DNA of 64,000 bases from Burkholderiales bacterium (lineage in GTDB: Bacteria > Pseudomonadota > Gammaproteobacteria > Burkholderiales > SG8-39), in NCBI GenBank assembly GCA_017880775.1, contig JADGRQ010000015.1:22749-86748 (forward strand), given 5' to 3'. Under the pieces are notes generated by a model. The model did not search any database. It worked only from the letters and a program-made list of their open reading frames with translations, and had not been told where the DNA came from. Both the position numbers and the translations under genes were made by a program. Below, piece by piece: positions 8,650 through 18,086 of the stretch (the stretch's first letter is position 1; every line of letters begins with the position of its first letter).

Positions 8650-9438
8650 TCACTTGCCTGCCGGCACCACGGCGCGCATTCCGCCCAGATGCATACCCGA
8701 ATCGAGATCGATCAGCTCGCCCGTGATCGTGCGCGCGCCGATCAGCCACACCACCGCCTCTGCGACGTCCTCGGCGGAACAGGCGCGGCCAAGCGGCGTG
8801 GTCTGCTCGTAGCCGGCTTTCAGCTTCTCGTAGGCCTCCTGCCCGATGCCGTCGGTGAACCAGCGCGTCGTGATCATGCCGGGGCAGACCGCGTTCACGC
8901 GCACCTGCGGCGCAAGCGCGCGCGCAAAATGCAGGGTCATCGCATTCACGCCGCCTTTCGATGCGACGTAGGGAACCGACGATCCGATGCCCTGCGACCC
9001 CGCGATCGACGAGACATTGACGATCGCGCCGTCGCCGCTTGCCTTCAGATGCGGCGCGGCGGCGCGCAGCATCTGGAAGCTGCCGACAACGTTGACACCG
9101 AGGATGCGGGCGAAGGCGGCCGCATCGAGCGCGTCCCAGTTGGCTGAGCCAGCAAAGGTGGTGACGCCGGCGTTGTTGACCAGCGCATCGAGCCGGCCCC
9201 AGCGCTCGAGCGTCGATTGCACGATACGGCGGCACGCGGCGTCGTCCGAGACGTCGCCCTGGCAGAGCAGTGCTTCGGCGCCAGTTGCCCGGCAGTGCGC
9301 CTCCGATTCGCGCGCCTCGCGTTCGCTCTTCGCGTAGTTGATGGTCACGTTCCAGCCGCGCCCGGCGAGCATCAGCGCCACCGCGGCGCCGACGCCGGTT
9401 GCTGAGCCGGTGACGATTGCCGTCTTGCTTGGCTTCAT
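8650..9438 (-). CDS. SDR family oxidoreductase
   Basis: MKPSKTAIVTGSATGVGAAVALMLAGRG...NNAGVTTF...VNVSSIAGSQGIGSSVPYVASKGGVNAMT. Confidence 0.92.
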   Translation of the reverse strand: MKPSKTAIVTGSATGVGAAVALMLAGRGWNVTINYAKSEREARESEAHCRATGAEALLCQGDVSDDAACRRIVQSTLERWGRLDALVNNAGVTTFAGSANWDALDAAAFARILGVNVVGSFQMLRAAAPHLKASGDGAIVNVSSIAGSQGIGSSVPYVASKGGVNAMTLHFARALAPQVRVNAVCPGMITTRWFTDGIGQEAYEKLKAGYEQTTPLGRACSAEDVAEAVVWLIGARTITGELIDLDSGMHLGGMRAVVPAGK

Positions 9439-9451
9439 GATCGACTCCCCT

Positions 9452-11554
9452 TCACGCGCTCTGTGGCGCGGCACGGCCGCGCAGCGACTGCGATACGACA
9501 ACGACCGCGAGCAGACCGAGCCCGATCCAGTCGAACAGTGCCTTCGGATAGACCAGCATCAGGCCCGCGATGATCAGCAACCAGCGCTCGATCCAATTGG
9601 TCCGCCGGAACAGCCAGTTCTGCATGCCCGCGGCGAGCGCGGCGATGCCGATTGCGGCGGTGACCGTGACCAGCGCGATCGATCCCCAGTCGGCGCCACC
9701 GAGCGTCTTGATCGAACCGGTGAGCAGCAGGCCCGTTCCTGAAGGATCAAGCACGAACATGAACGGCACCAGGAAGGCGGGCATGGTGTACTTCCAGGAT
9801 TGCATCGTCGTCCTGTACGGATCGCCTCCGGTGATGGCCGCGGCCGCGAACGGCGACAGCGCCGTCGGCGGCGACACCTCCGAGAGCACCGCGTAATAGA
9901 AGATGAACATATGCGCGGCGAAATCAGGCACGCCGAGCTGGATCAGCGCCGGCGCTGCGATTACCGCGCAGATGATATACGAGGCAGTGACGGGCACCGC
10001 GAGCCCGACGATCCAGACGATCGCGCAGGTGAAGAACGCGGTGAGCAGCAGCTTCATGTCGTGCAGCAGCGCCGCAGTCTGCTCGACGCCGAACAGGGCC
10101 ACGCCGCCCGCGAGCAGGCGGGCGCCGGAATCGGCGTAGGACAGCACGATCGAACTGAATTTCAGTCCCAGCCCGGTCAGGGTCACCACTCCTACGATGA
10201 CGCCGGCAGCGGCGCAGGTGGCGGCGACGCTGATCACGCCGATGGAACCGTTCTCCAGTGCCTTTACCAGCCCGGAGTTCCACAGCCCCTTCACGACCGG
10301 GATCTTCCCGCGGAACCAGTCGTAGGGAATCAGCGCGCAATCGCGGTTGAGGAACGAAACCACAAACGAGACTACGGTGGCCCAGAACACCGACAGAACC
10401 GGCGAGTAGCCGAGCAGCATGAAGAAGATGATCGCCACCAGCGACAGGAAGTGAAAGCCGAGGCGTTTGCTGAGCTGCCAGGCGGTGGCATGCCGTTCGA
10501 TCGGCACGTTGTGCATGCCGAACTTGCGCGCATCGATCTCGACCATCAGGAATATTCCCAGGTAGTACAGCAGCGTCGGGATGGTTGCCATCAGGATCAC
10601 GTCGAGATACGAGATCTTGAGGAACTCCGCAATCAGGAATGCCGCCGCGCCGAGCACCGGTGGCGAGAGGATCGCACCCAGCCCGCCCGCGGCAAGCAGC
10701 CCGCCCGCGGCATCCTTGCCGTAGCCGGCTTTCGCCAGCATCGGGTAGGCGACCGATCCGATCGTCACCGTGGTGGCCACGCCGGAACCGGACGGCCCGC
10801 CGAGCAGGAATGACGCCAGCACCACCGTGCGCCCGGCGCCCGAGGGCTTGCCGCCCATCGCCGCGAACGAAAAGTCGAGAAAGAATTTGCCGGCGCCGGA
10901 GAACTGCAGGAACGCGCCGTAGATCGTGAACAGGATGATGAGCGACGAGGAAACATCCACCGCCACGCCGAAAATTCCTTCCAGCGTCATGTACATGTGC
11001 CCGACCAGGCGCGCGATGTCGTAGGACTTGTGCGTCCACGGCGGAGGCAGCAGCTCCCCGCCGATCGCATACAGCAGGAACGCGACGCAGACCGCGGGCA
11101 TGATCCAGCCCGAGGTGCGGCGCGCCACTTCCAGCACCAGCACGATGAAGGTGGCGCCGAAGACGATGTCCCAGTTGTCGGGCGTGATGTTGCGGTCGGT
11201 GAACTCGTCGCCGCCGACCAGCATGTACACGACCGCGGCGACGCCGGCGAGCGCGAGCACAACGTCCCACCACGTAATCCTGGCGCGGTAGCGCGGCAAC
11301 GCGGGAAACAGCAGAAACCCGAGGAACAGCACGAACCCGACGTGGATCGGGCGCAGCGCCTGTGTCGGCACGATGCTGTAGGCCGCGTAGAGGTGGAACA
11401 CCGACATCACCAGCGCCACCAACGTGATGAACACGCCGACCGCGCCGCTCGGCTTGCGCGACGCGCCCTCTTCGGCTTCGATGAACTCCTCGGCCTTCTT
11501 CAGCGATTCCTCGCTGACGACGACCTCGTCCGCCGGTTTCTTCTCGTCCGCCAT
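9452..11554 (-). CDS. TRAP transporter fused permease (TAXI type)
   Basis: 700-aa polytopic protein; GGPSGSGVATTVTIGSVAYPMLAKAGYGKDAAGGLLAAGGLGAILSPPVLGAAAFLIAEFL. Confidence 0.93.
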   Translation of the reverse strand: MADEKKPADEVVVSEESLKKAEEFIEAEEGASRKPSGAVGVFITLVALVMSVFHLYAAYSIVPTQALRPIHVGFVLFLGFLLFPALPRYRARITWWDVVLALAGVAAVVYMLVGGDEFTDRNITPDNWDIVFGATFIVLVLEVARRTSGWIMPAVCVAFLLYAIGGELLPPPWTHKSYDIARLVGHMYMTLEGIFGVAVDVSSSLIILFTIYGAFLQFSGAGKFFLDFSFAAMGGKPSGAGRTVVLASFLLGGPSGSGVATTVTIGSVAYPMLAKAGYGKDAAGGLLAAGGLGAILSPPVLGAAAFLIAEFLKISYLDVILMATIPTLLYYLGIFLMVEIDARKFGMHNVPIERHATAWQLSKRLGFHFLSLVAIIFFMLLGYSPVLSVFWATVVSFVVSFLNRDCALIPYDWFRGKIPVVKGLWNSGLVKALENGSIGVISVAATCAAAGVIVGVVTLTGLGLKFSSIVLSYADSGARLLAGGVALFGVEQTAALLHDMKLLLTAFFTCAIVWIVGLAVPVTASYIICAVIAAPALIQLGVPDFAAHMFIFYYAVLSEVSPPTALSPFAAAAITGGDPYRTTMQSWKYTMPAFLVPFMFVLDPSGTGLLLTGSIKTLGGADWGSIALVTVTAAIGIAALAAGMQNWLFRRTNWIERWLLIIAGLMLVYPKALFDWIGLGLLAVVVVSQSLRGRAAPQSA

Positions 11555-11570
11555 GCCCCGGCCCGCGGCC

Positions 11571-12536
11571 CTATTTCAGCTTGATGCCCTTCTCCGCGAA
11601 ATACTTGATCGCGCCGGGATGGAACGGGATCACCGCCGCGTCGTTGCTCTGGTACTTCAGATCGAAGTTCTCGGCTTCCTTGTGCACCGTAACCAGCTCG
11701 GCCTTCTTGTCGAAAATGGTCTTGACGATGTCGTAGGCAGCCTTGTCGCTCATGCTGGCATTCGTCACCAAGGTGTTCCACACGGTGGCGTTCTTGTTGT
11801 CGGCGTCCATGCCGGAGTAGGTGGACTTCGGAATCACATCCTCGATGTAGAGATTCCCGTACTTCTTGTTCATTCCCTTCACTGCTTCCGCGTGATCGAT
11901 CATCTTGATCTTCACGCCCGGCGTGGCGGCGAGGTCGGTGATGGATGCGGTGGGCAGCCCACCGACCCAGAAGAAGGCATCGATCTTGCGGTCCTTGATC
12001 GCGTTCACCGATTCGGCTACACCGAGGCGCTCGCGCTTCATGTCCTTGTCCTTGTCGAGGCCGGAGGCCTCGATCACGCGAAACGCCATCACTTCCGTAG
12101 CGCTCCCCGGCGAACCGGTCGAGACGCGCTTGCCCTTCAGGTCGGCCATCTTGCTGATCCCGGCACCCTCGATCGAAACCACGTGCATGCGGTTCGGATA
12201 TAGGACCATCAGCGTGCGCACCGGCACCTTGCCGCTCTTGAATTTGTCCACGCCGTTGTAGGCGTCGAGTCCGGCATCGACCATCGAAAAAGCAATATAG
12301 GGCTTGCCGCTCGCGATCAGCTGCAGGTTCGCAACCGAGCCGCCAGTGACTTCCGCCGTGGCCTGCATGCCGGGCACATACTTGGAGAGCACTGCGGCCA
12401 CGCCGCCGCCGAGCGGATAGTAGACGCCGCCCGTCCCACCCGTCGCGATCGACAGATTGATCTTCTCCTGACCGCCGGCAACGCCCGCAATGGCGACGCC
12501 GGCAGCAACGGCTGCGAATCGAATCAAGCTTTGCAT
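11571..12536 (-). CDS. TAXI family TRAP transporter solute-binding subunit
   Basis: INLSIATGGTGGVYYPLGGGVAAVLSKYVPGMQATAEVTGGSVANLQLIASGKPYIAFSMVDAG...KGKRVSTGSPGSATEVMA. Confidence 0.93.
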   Translation of the reverse strand: MQSLIRFAAVAAGVAIAGVAGGQEKINLSIATGGTGGVYYPLGGGVAAVLSKYVPGMQATAEVTGGSVANLQLIASGKPYIAFSMVDAGLDAYNGVDKFKSGKVPVRTLMVLYPNRMHVVSIEGAGISKMADLKGKRVSTGSPGSATEVMAFRVIEASGLDKDKDMKRERLGVAESVNAIKDRKIDAFFWVGGLPTASITDLAATPGVKIKMIDHAEAVKGMNKKYGNLYIEDVIPKSTYSGMDADNKNATVWNTLVTNASMSDKAAYDIVKTIFDKKAELVTVHKEAENFDLKYQSNDAAVIPFHPGAIKYFAEKGIKLK

Positions 12537-12611
12537 TGAAACCTCCTGGATTGGTGGGCGCTCTGGGATCGGCGCCTCGATGAACCGCTGGAGCGCGATG
12601 TTACTTGATTT

Positions 12612-13220
12612 TTACTTCACCCCGAGCCGCGCAAGCACTTCCGCTCGCCGCGCCTGGGCGCTGCGTTTCACCTCGGTATAGAGGCTGCCGCCGTGGCTGT
12701 CCATCGCGACCAGCAGCGGCCCGAAACCCTTCACGCGGAACTTCCACAGCGACTCCGGATTGAGGTCGTCGAGATCGACGTCCTCGATCGCTTCGACCCA
12801 GGTGGTCTCGAGCGCCGCGGTGCCGCCGATGATCGCCAGATAGACACCGCCCAGATCGGTGAACGCGGCAGCTGAAGCCTCGCGCAGACCGCCCTTGCCG
12901 ATGATGATGCGCACCCCGCACTGCAGCATCAGCGGCCGCGTGAAGCGCTCCATGCGGTCGCTGGTGGTGGTGCCGACGCAGACCGGAGCGTAGCCGGAAG
13001 GATGCTCGTCGCTTGCGTCCACCCGCTTGACGTTCGGCGCGGTGTGGATCACCGCGTGGCCGCGCAGGTCGAAGCGCGTCTTGCGGCCGCGGTCGAACAT
13101 GTGAATCTGCGTCGCGTCGCGGATGCCGTACAGCGTGCCGTTCAGGGTGACGGTGTCGTTCACGCGCAGCGCGCGCACCTGGTGCTCGCTGACCGGTGCG
13201 GTGAAATCGTGGTGCGCCAT
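12612..13220 (-). CDS. Class I fumarate hydratase / L(+)-tartrate dehydratase beta subunit
   Basis: VRALRVNDTVTLNGTLYGIRDATQIHMFD...PVCVGTTTSDRMERFTRPLMLQCGVRIIIGKGGL. Confidence 0.92.
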   Translation of the reverse strand: MAHHDFTAPVSEHQVRALRVNDTVTLNGTLYGIRDATQIHMFDRGRKTRFDLRGHAVIHTAPNVKRVDASDEHPSGYAPVCVGTTTSDRMERFTRPLMLQCGVRIIIGKGGLREASAAAFTDLGGVYLAIIGGTAALETTWVEAIEDVDLDDLNPESLWKFRVKGFGPLLVAMDSHGGSLYTEVKRSAQARRAEVLARLGVK

Positions 13221-13227
13221 CGTGTGC

Positions 13228-14103
13228 TTAAAAACCGTACTCGATCCCGCCTGCGCGAAACGTCGCGCGCGCGCGCCGCGCCGAATGGCATTGCATGTTG
13301 ACCGCCACCGGGTTCATCGTGATATGGGTCGCCGCGGTTTCCACGTGCACCGCGAATGCGGTCGAATCCCCGCCCAGCCCCTGCGGGCCGACGCCCAGGC
13401 CGTTCACCGCGGCGCTCAATTCCGCTTCGAGCTTCGCGCCCTCGGGATCGGCGCACTGCGAGCCGAGCGCTCGCGTCGCCGCGACCTTGGCCAGATGCAC
13501 GCACAGGTCGGCGGTGCCGCCCACGCCCACGCCGACGATGGTCGGCGGGCAGGTCTTGCCGCCCGCCTCGAGCACGCAATCGACGACGAAGGTCTTGATC
13601 GCGTCCACGCCCTCGGCCGGGATCGCCATCTTCAGCCAGGAGTTGTTTTCCGAACCCGAGCCCTTCGGCACCATCTCGATCTCGAGCGTCTCGGGCGTAT
13701 CGGTGAAATCGATATGGATCACCGGCACGTGCCGTCCGCTCGAATCGTGCTCGTTCACGCGCGTGGTCGGATGCACGATCGACGACCGGAACGAATACTC
13801 GCGCGTCGCGCGCTGGCAGCCGCGCCGTATCGCTTCCTTCATCTCCACGCCGTTCATTTCCACGCCACGGCCGATCCACACGTTGTAGATCGGGATGCCG
13901 GTGTCCTGGCACAGCAGGTTGTCGGTGTGCTCGGCCACACTGATGTTGGTGATCATCGTGCCGAGCACGCGCTTCGCGGTCGCATCGGTCTCGCGCGCAT
14001 TGAGCGCCGCCATCCCGGTCTTGATGTCCGGCGGCAGCAGCTTGAGGGCGCGGATGTAGAGTTCCTTGGCCGCTTCCTCGACCTCGCGCGGATCGATGCG
14101 CAT
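13228..14103 (-). CDS. Class I fumarate hydratase / L(+)-tartrate dehydratase alpha subunit
   Basis: LLCQDTGIPIYNVWIGRGVEMNGVEMKEAIRRG...NNSWLKMAIPAEGVDAIKTFVVDCVLEAGGKTCPPTIVGVGVGGTADLCVHLAK. Confidence 0.92.
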   Translation of the reverse strand: MRIDPREVEEAAKELYIRALKLLPPDIKTGMAALNARETDATAKRVLGTMITNISVAEHTDNLLCQDTGIPIYNVWIGRGVEMNGVEMKEAIRRGCQRATREYSFRSSIVHPTTRVNEHDSSGRHVPVIHIDFTDTPETLEIEMVPKGSGSENNSWLKMAIPAEGVDAIKTFVVDCVLEAGGKTCPPTIVGVGVGGTADLCVHLAKVAATRALGSQCADPEGAKLEAELSAAVNGLGVGPQGLGGDSTAFAVHVETAATHITMNPVAVNMQCHSARRARATFRAGGIEYGF

Positions 14104-14107
14104 CGAA

Positions 14108-15070
14108 TTACCTGACCGAGATCTTCCGCTCGCGCACGACGCGCGCCCAGAGCTGCGTCTCTTCCTTCATCGCCTTGCCGAAAGCCTCGGGCGAGTTGCC
14201 GACCGGTGCCAGGCCCTGCACGTAGAAGCGCGCCTTGAACTCGGTGCTCTCGAGCGCTTTCTTCGTATCCAGGTAGACCTTCTGGATGATGTTTTTCGGC
14301 GTGCCGGCCGGCGCGACGATGCCGAACCACCCCGAGTTCTCGAATCCGGGCAGCGTCTGCGCGACGGGCGGCACGCCCGGCAGCTGTGGCGCCTCGGTCT
14401 TGCTGGTGACACCGAGCGCGCGCAGCCGCCCGCCGGTGATATGGCTGATTGCGGCGGCGAGATTGGTCACTGCGAACGTGGTCTCCCCGCCGATCAACCC
14501 GACCAGCGCGGGACCTTCGCCTTTGTAGGGAATCGCAAGCGCGTCGATCTTCGCGGAATTGACGAAGTTTTCCGCCGCGAGATGCGTCTGCGACCCAATT
14601 CCCGCATGCCCAAAGGTTAATTTTCCGGGCTGGTCCTTCGCCGCCTCGACCAGTTCTTTCACCGACTTGTAGGGGGAGTTGGCCGGCACGACAACGACCT
14701 GGGGGCCGCTGACCACGTTGGTCACCGGTACGAAGTCCTTTTCCGGGTCATAGTTCATTTTCGCGTAGATGTGCTGGTTCGCCGTCATCACCGATCCGGA
14801 CGGAAAGAACAGCGTGTAGCCGTCGGGCGAGGCGCGCGCGGCTTCCGCCGCGCCGACGCCGCCGCCCGCGCCGCCGCGATTCTCGATCACCACCGATTGC
14901 CCCCACATTTCGGAGAGCTTCTGCCCGATCATGCGCGCGGAAATGTCGGTCGCGCCGCCCGGCGGGAACGGAACGATGAATTTCACCGGTTTCGACGGCC
15001 AGCCCTGCGCGCCTGCGGCAGCCGCCCACGCGAACGCGATGATCGCGACGATCGACTTGAACGACCTCAT
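14108..15070 (-). CDS. Bug family tripartite tricarboxylate transporter substrate-binding protein
   Basis: WPSKPVKFIVPFPPGGATDISARMIGQKLSEMWGQSVVIENRGGAGGGVGAAEAARASPDGYTLFF. Confidence 0.93.
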   Translation of the reverse strand: MRSFKSIVAIIAFAWAAAAGAQGWPSKPVKFIVPFPPGGATDISARMIGQKLSEMWGQSVVIENRGGAGGGVGAAEAARASPDGYTLFFPSGSVMTANQHIYAKMNYDPEKDFVPVTNVVSGPQVVVVPANSPYKSVKELVEAAKDQPGKLTFGHAGIGSQTHLAAENFVNSAKIDALAIPYKGEGPALVGLIGGETTFAVTNLAAAISHITGGRLRALGVTSKTEAPQLPGVPPVAQTLPGFENSGWFGIVAPAGTPKNIIQKVYLDTKKALESTEFKARFYVQGLAPVGNSPEAFGKAMKEETQLWARVVRERKISVR

Positions 15071-15106
15071 CACCGCCTCCTTGTAGTTATGGGTCGCATT
15101 CTATCC

Positions 15107-15439
15107 TCACAACGCGAGGGCAAACGCGAGTCCTGCGGCAAGCGCAAACGCAGCGGCGACGGCAGCGAGGGTCTTGTGCCAGTCCCGCCAGGGCAGGAAT
15201 TCGAGCGCCAGCACGCGCAGGCCCCCGGCGAGGTGCGCGGCGAGCAACACCACCAGTCCCCACATGCCGATATGAAATAGCGGCTGATCGGTCCAGCGCA
15301 GGAACGCTTCGAGCTTCGCCGCAGCTTCCAGCGCCTGGCCAAGCGCCCAGAAATGCAGCGGCAGGAACAGCGCGAGCGCAATGCCCGAAATCCGATGCAC
15401 GAGGAACGCCCACCATCCCGGATGGTTGCGCCCGCGCAT
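15107..15439 (-). CDS. SdhD/C-like membrane anchor, succinate dehydrogenase/fumarate reductase type
   Basis: MRGRNHPGWWAFLVHRISGIALALFLPLHFWALGQALE...HIGMWGLVVLLAAHLAGGLRVLALEF; RISG near the N-terminus. Confidence 0.8.
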   Translation of the reverse strand: MRGRNHPGWWAFLVHRISGIALALFLPLHFWALGQALEAAAKLEAFLRWTDQPLFHIGMWGLVVLLAAHLAGGLRVLALEFLPWRDWHKTLAAVAAAFALAAGLAFALAL

Positions 15440-15786
15440 CAGGTCAACGCGCCCGTCACCGCCAGCACCGCGCGCATGCCGGCCCACGCGAGGAGCGCAG
15501 CGAACAGCCACATCGCGGCATCGCAGCCGCGGCCGCGCCAGGCAGCCCATTCACGCAGGACGGTGCGCAAGCCGATCGGCGCATGCACCGCGCAGGCGAG
15601 CACGAACAGCGAATAAAACGCGAGCCAACCAGGGTTGCCCCTCGTACGACCGAGAATCTCGGCCGCGGAGATTCCGCCGCGCATCGCGTAGATTATGGTC
15701 GCGAGGTGCACCACTACGCACAGCGCAAGCACCACCGCGCTCGCGCGCTGCGCGACCCACAGCAACGTCTGCGAGCGTGGGCTCAT
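15439..15786 (-). CDS. SdhC-like membrane anchor
   Basis: [80 protein letters not shown]. Confidence 0.78.
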   Translation of the reverse strand: MSPRSQTLLWVAQRASAVVLALCVVVHLATIIYAMRGGISAAEILGRTRGNPGWLAFYSLFVLACAVHAPIGLRTVLREWAAWRGRGCDAAMWLFAALLAWAGMRAVLAVTGALT

Positions 15787-16535
15787 AGCGTACCCTTCAG
15801 CGCAGCCAGCGCCACAGCGCGCTTCAAGCCCGCGATGCCGGCAGTCGGGGACAGCTGCTTCGGGCAGCGCTCGGTGCAGGACAAGTGCGTGTGGCACGAG
15901 GCACAGCCGGCGTCGCCCGATACCGCGCGCAGCCGCTCGAGGCCGGCGGTGTCGCGCACGTCGTTCACCAGCGTCCAGGCGCGCAGCAGCGCGGCAGGGC
16001 CGAGGTAGTCCGGGTTCCACGCCACGCTATCGCAGGCGCTGTAGCACACGCCGCAGCCGATGCACTCGATGCCGGATTCAACCTGTTGCCGCTCGGTGCT
16101 CGCCGGCGCGACCCGCGCGAACTCGTCGTGCCGCGTATTTCCACCGTCAAAACGCCCCCTGGAACGCGCCCATTTGTCGAAAAACTCGCGCATGTCGGCA
16201 ACCAGATCGCGGATCACCGGCAGGTTGGAGAGCGGCGCGATCTCGAGCCGCCCGTCGCCAGCGACCTTGTCCACATGGGTGCGGCAGGTCCAGCGCGGAA
16301 CGCCGTTCACGGTCATCGCGCACGAGCCGCACATGCCGACGCGGCAGGCGTAGCGGTAGGCAAGCGTCGCGTCCAGGCTGCGCTGGATATGCATGACCAC
16401 GTCGAGCACCGTCTGGGTGGCGTGGCGGGGAACTTCGAACGGCTGGAATTCGCCGTCCGCGTGTCCACGCCAGACCCGGACCAGGAGCTGCGGGGGGTCT
16501 GAGGGGGGCGCAGCCCCCTTCTCACGCCGGCTCAC
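15783..16535 (-). CDS. SdhB/FrdB-like iron-sulfur subunit
   Basis: [21 protein letters not shown] ([2Fe-2S]), [12 protein letters not shown] ([4Fe-4S]) and [20 protein letters not shown] ([3Fe-4S]-like). Probable GTG start overlapping the upstream TGA (GTGA). Confidence 0.9.
   Translation of the reverse strand: MSRREKGAAPPSDPPQLLVRVWRGHADGEFQPFEVPRHATQTVLDVVMHIQRSLDATLAYRYACRVGMCGSCAMTVNGVPRWTCRTHVDKVAGDGRLEIAPLSNLPVIRDLVADMREFFDKWARSRGRFDGGNTRHDEFARVAPASTERQQVESGIECIGCGVCYSACDSVAWNPDYLGPAALLRAWTLVNDVRDTAGLERLRAVSGDAGCASCHTHLSCTERCPKQLSPTAGIAGLKRAVALAALKGTL
16489..16522. repeat. GC-rich palindromic element GGGGGGTCTGAGGGGGGCGCAGCCCCC
   Basis: GGGGGC-GCA-GCCCCC stem-loop (16504-16518) preceded by GGGGGGTCTGA; resembles dispersed bacterial palindromic repeats. 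No second copy seen in this window. Confidence 0.5.
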
Positions 16536-17707
16536 GCGCTCTCGTACAACCTCGTCAATACGAACTCGCGGTGGCCAAGCGCTTCGGCCGCGGTGAATCG
16601 GCCGTTGGCAGTCCGGAACATGCATTCGAGCAGCTTGTCTCCCGCCTCGTCCGGCGACATCTCCCGTCGCAGCAGGCCGGAGACGTCTACGTCGATATGC
16701 TCGCTCATCGTGCGCACGGTGCGCGGATTTGCGGACAGCTTGATCACCGGGAGGATCGGGTTGCCGATCACGTTGCCCTGGCCGGTGGGAAACAAGTGCA
16801 CAACAAATCCGGCTGCGGCCAACAGCGTCACCATCTCGGCCGCGGCGGAAGAGGAATCCATGAACCACAGACCCGGGCCGGTCGGCACCTCCGCCTTGTC
16901 GATCACGCCGTCGACCAGGCATTTGCGCCCGATCTTCTGGATGTTGCCGAGCGCCTTTTCCTCGATCGTGGTGAGCCCGCCGAGGATGTTTCCCTTGGTC
17001 GGCTGCGAATCCATCAGGTCGGTGGTCCGGTGGTGGTTGATGATGTCCTGGTAGCGGTCGAACATGAACTGGAACTTTTTGCGCACCTCATCCGTGCGGC
17101 AGCGCGCCGCAACCAGATGTTCCCCGCCCGTCAATTCGGTGGTCTCGCCGAACACCAGCGTCACGCCGTGCGGATAGAGCTTGTCGAAAGCATTGCCGAC
17201 GGTGGGATTCGAACCGCACCCCGAAGTCGTGTCGGACTCACCGCACTTGGTGGACACCCAGAGGTCCTTCAGCGGGCGTTCCTCGCGGCGCAGTTCGGAT
17301 GCCCACTGCACGTATTCCTTCGCCGCTTTCGACGCGCGCATGATGGTGTCATGATCGCCGTGCTGCTCGATGCCGAACCAGGACACCGGCTTGCCGGTCG
17401 CGCTGATGCCGTCGGCGACTTTCTTCGCCCAGCCGTCCTCGATGCAGATCACCACGACGGCGGCGACGTTCGGGTTGCAGCCGGTGCCGATCAGGGTGCG
17501 GAAATGCAGATCCAGGTCGGCGCCGAACTGCAGCCGTCCGTAGGGGTGCGGCAGCGCCAGAGCGCCCTTGATGTTGTTCGCGACCGCCTCGGCGGCTGCG
17601 TTCGACAGGTCGTCGACCGGCAGGATAATGACGTGGTTGCGCACGCCGACGCGGCCGTTCTCGCGCTTGTAGCCCCAGAAAGTTGCTTTTGAAAGATCCA
17701 TCGCCAT
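16532..17707 (-). CDS. UxaA-family large subunit (altronate/galactarate dehydratase or (R)-sulfolactate sulfo-lyase beta-like)
   Basis: [70 protein letters not shown]...[26 protein letters not shown]. Confidence 0.85.
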   Translation of the reverse strand: MAMDLSKATFWGYKRENGRVGVRNHVIILPVDDLSNAAAEAVANNIKGALALPHPYGRLQFGADLDLHFRTLIGTGCNPNVAAVVVICIEDGWAKKVADGISATGKPVSWFGIEQHGDHDTIMRASKAAKEYVQWASELRREERPLKDLWVSTKCGESDTTSGCGSNPTVGNAFDKLYPHGVTLVFGETTELTGGEHLVAARCRTDEVRKKFQFMFDRYQDIINHHRTTDLMDSQPTKGNILGGLTTIEEKALGNIQKIGRKCLVDGVIDKAEVPTGPGLWFMDSSSAAAEMVTLLAAAGFVVHLFPTGQGNVIGNPILPVIKLSANPRTVRTMSEHIDVDVSGLLRREMSPDEAGDKLLECMFRTANGRFTAAEALGHREFVLTRLYESA

Positions 17708-17712
17708 GGGAT

Positions 17713-17994
17713 TCACCAACGCTTGGTCTTGATGTTGTGGACATGGGCGTGCTCGCCCGGCTTGATCGCCGCAACCGTGCGGCCAATATCGACGCCGTAC
17801 TTGATCACGGTGTCGTCGTTCTTCAGCTCCTTGATCGCCAACTTGTGGCCGATGGGGATGTCGCTCCTCGCCTGGAAGCGGATCTCCTTGTCCTGGTCCA
17901 TGATCCAGCCGGTCAGTTCCTGCCCGGCCTTCACGCCCTCGACCACGACGACGCCGACCGAATCGCTCTCGTCGTGCACCACGAAATGAATCAT
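17713..17994 (-). CDS. UxaA-family small SAF-domain subunit
   Basis: [93 protein letters not shown]. Confidence 0.85.
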   Translation of the reverse strand: MIHFVVHDESDSVGVVVVEGVKAGQELTGWIMDQDKEIRFQARSDIPIGHKLAIKELKNDDTVIKYGVDIGRTVAAIKPGEHAHVHNIKTKRW

Positions 17995-18086
17995 TGCCGT
18001 TCTCCTTGCGCGGGGAGAAGCGAGTCTAGTCCCGCGACCGGCGAATGTCAGCAATCCGTGACCCGGATGCGCTACAGTTTCGATAC

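Noticed and set aside
6675-8726. 683-aa plus-strand ORF opposite the flavoprotein
   Set aside because: Antisense of a strongly conserved SDH-like flavoprotein; no recognisable domain.
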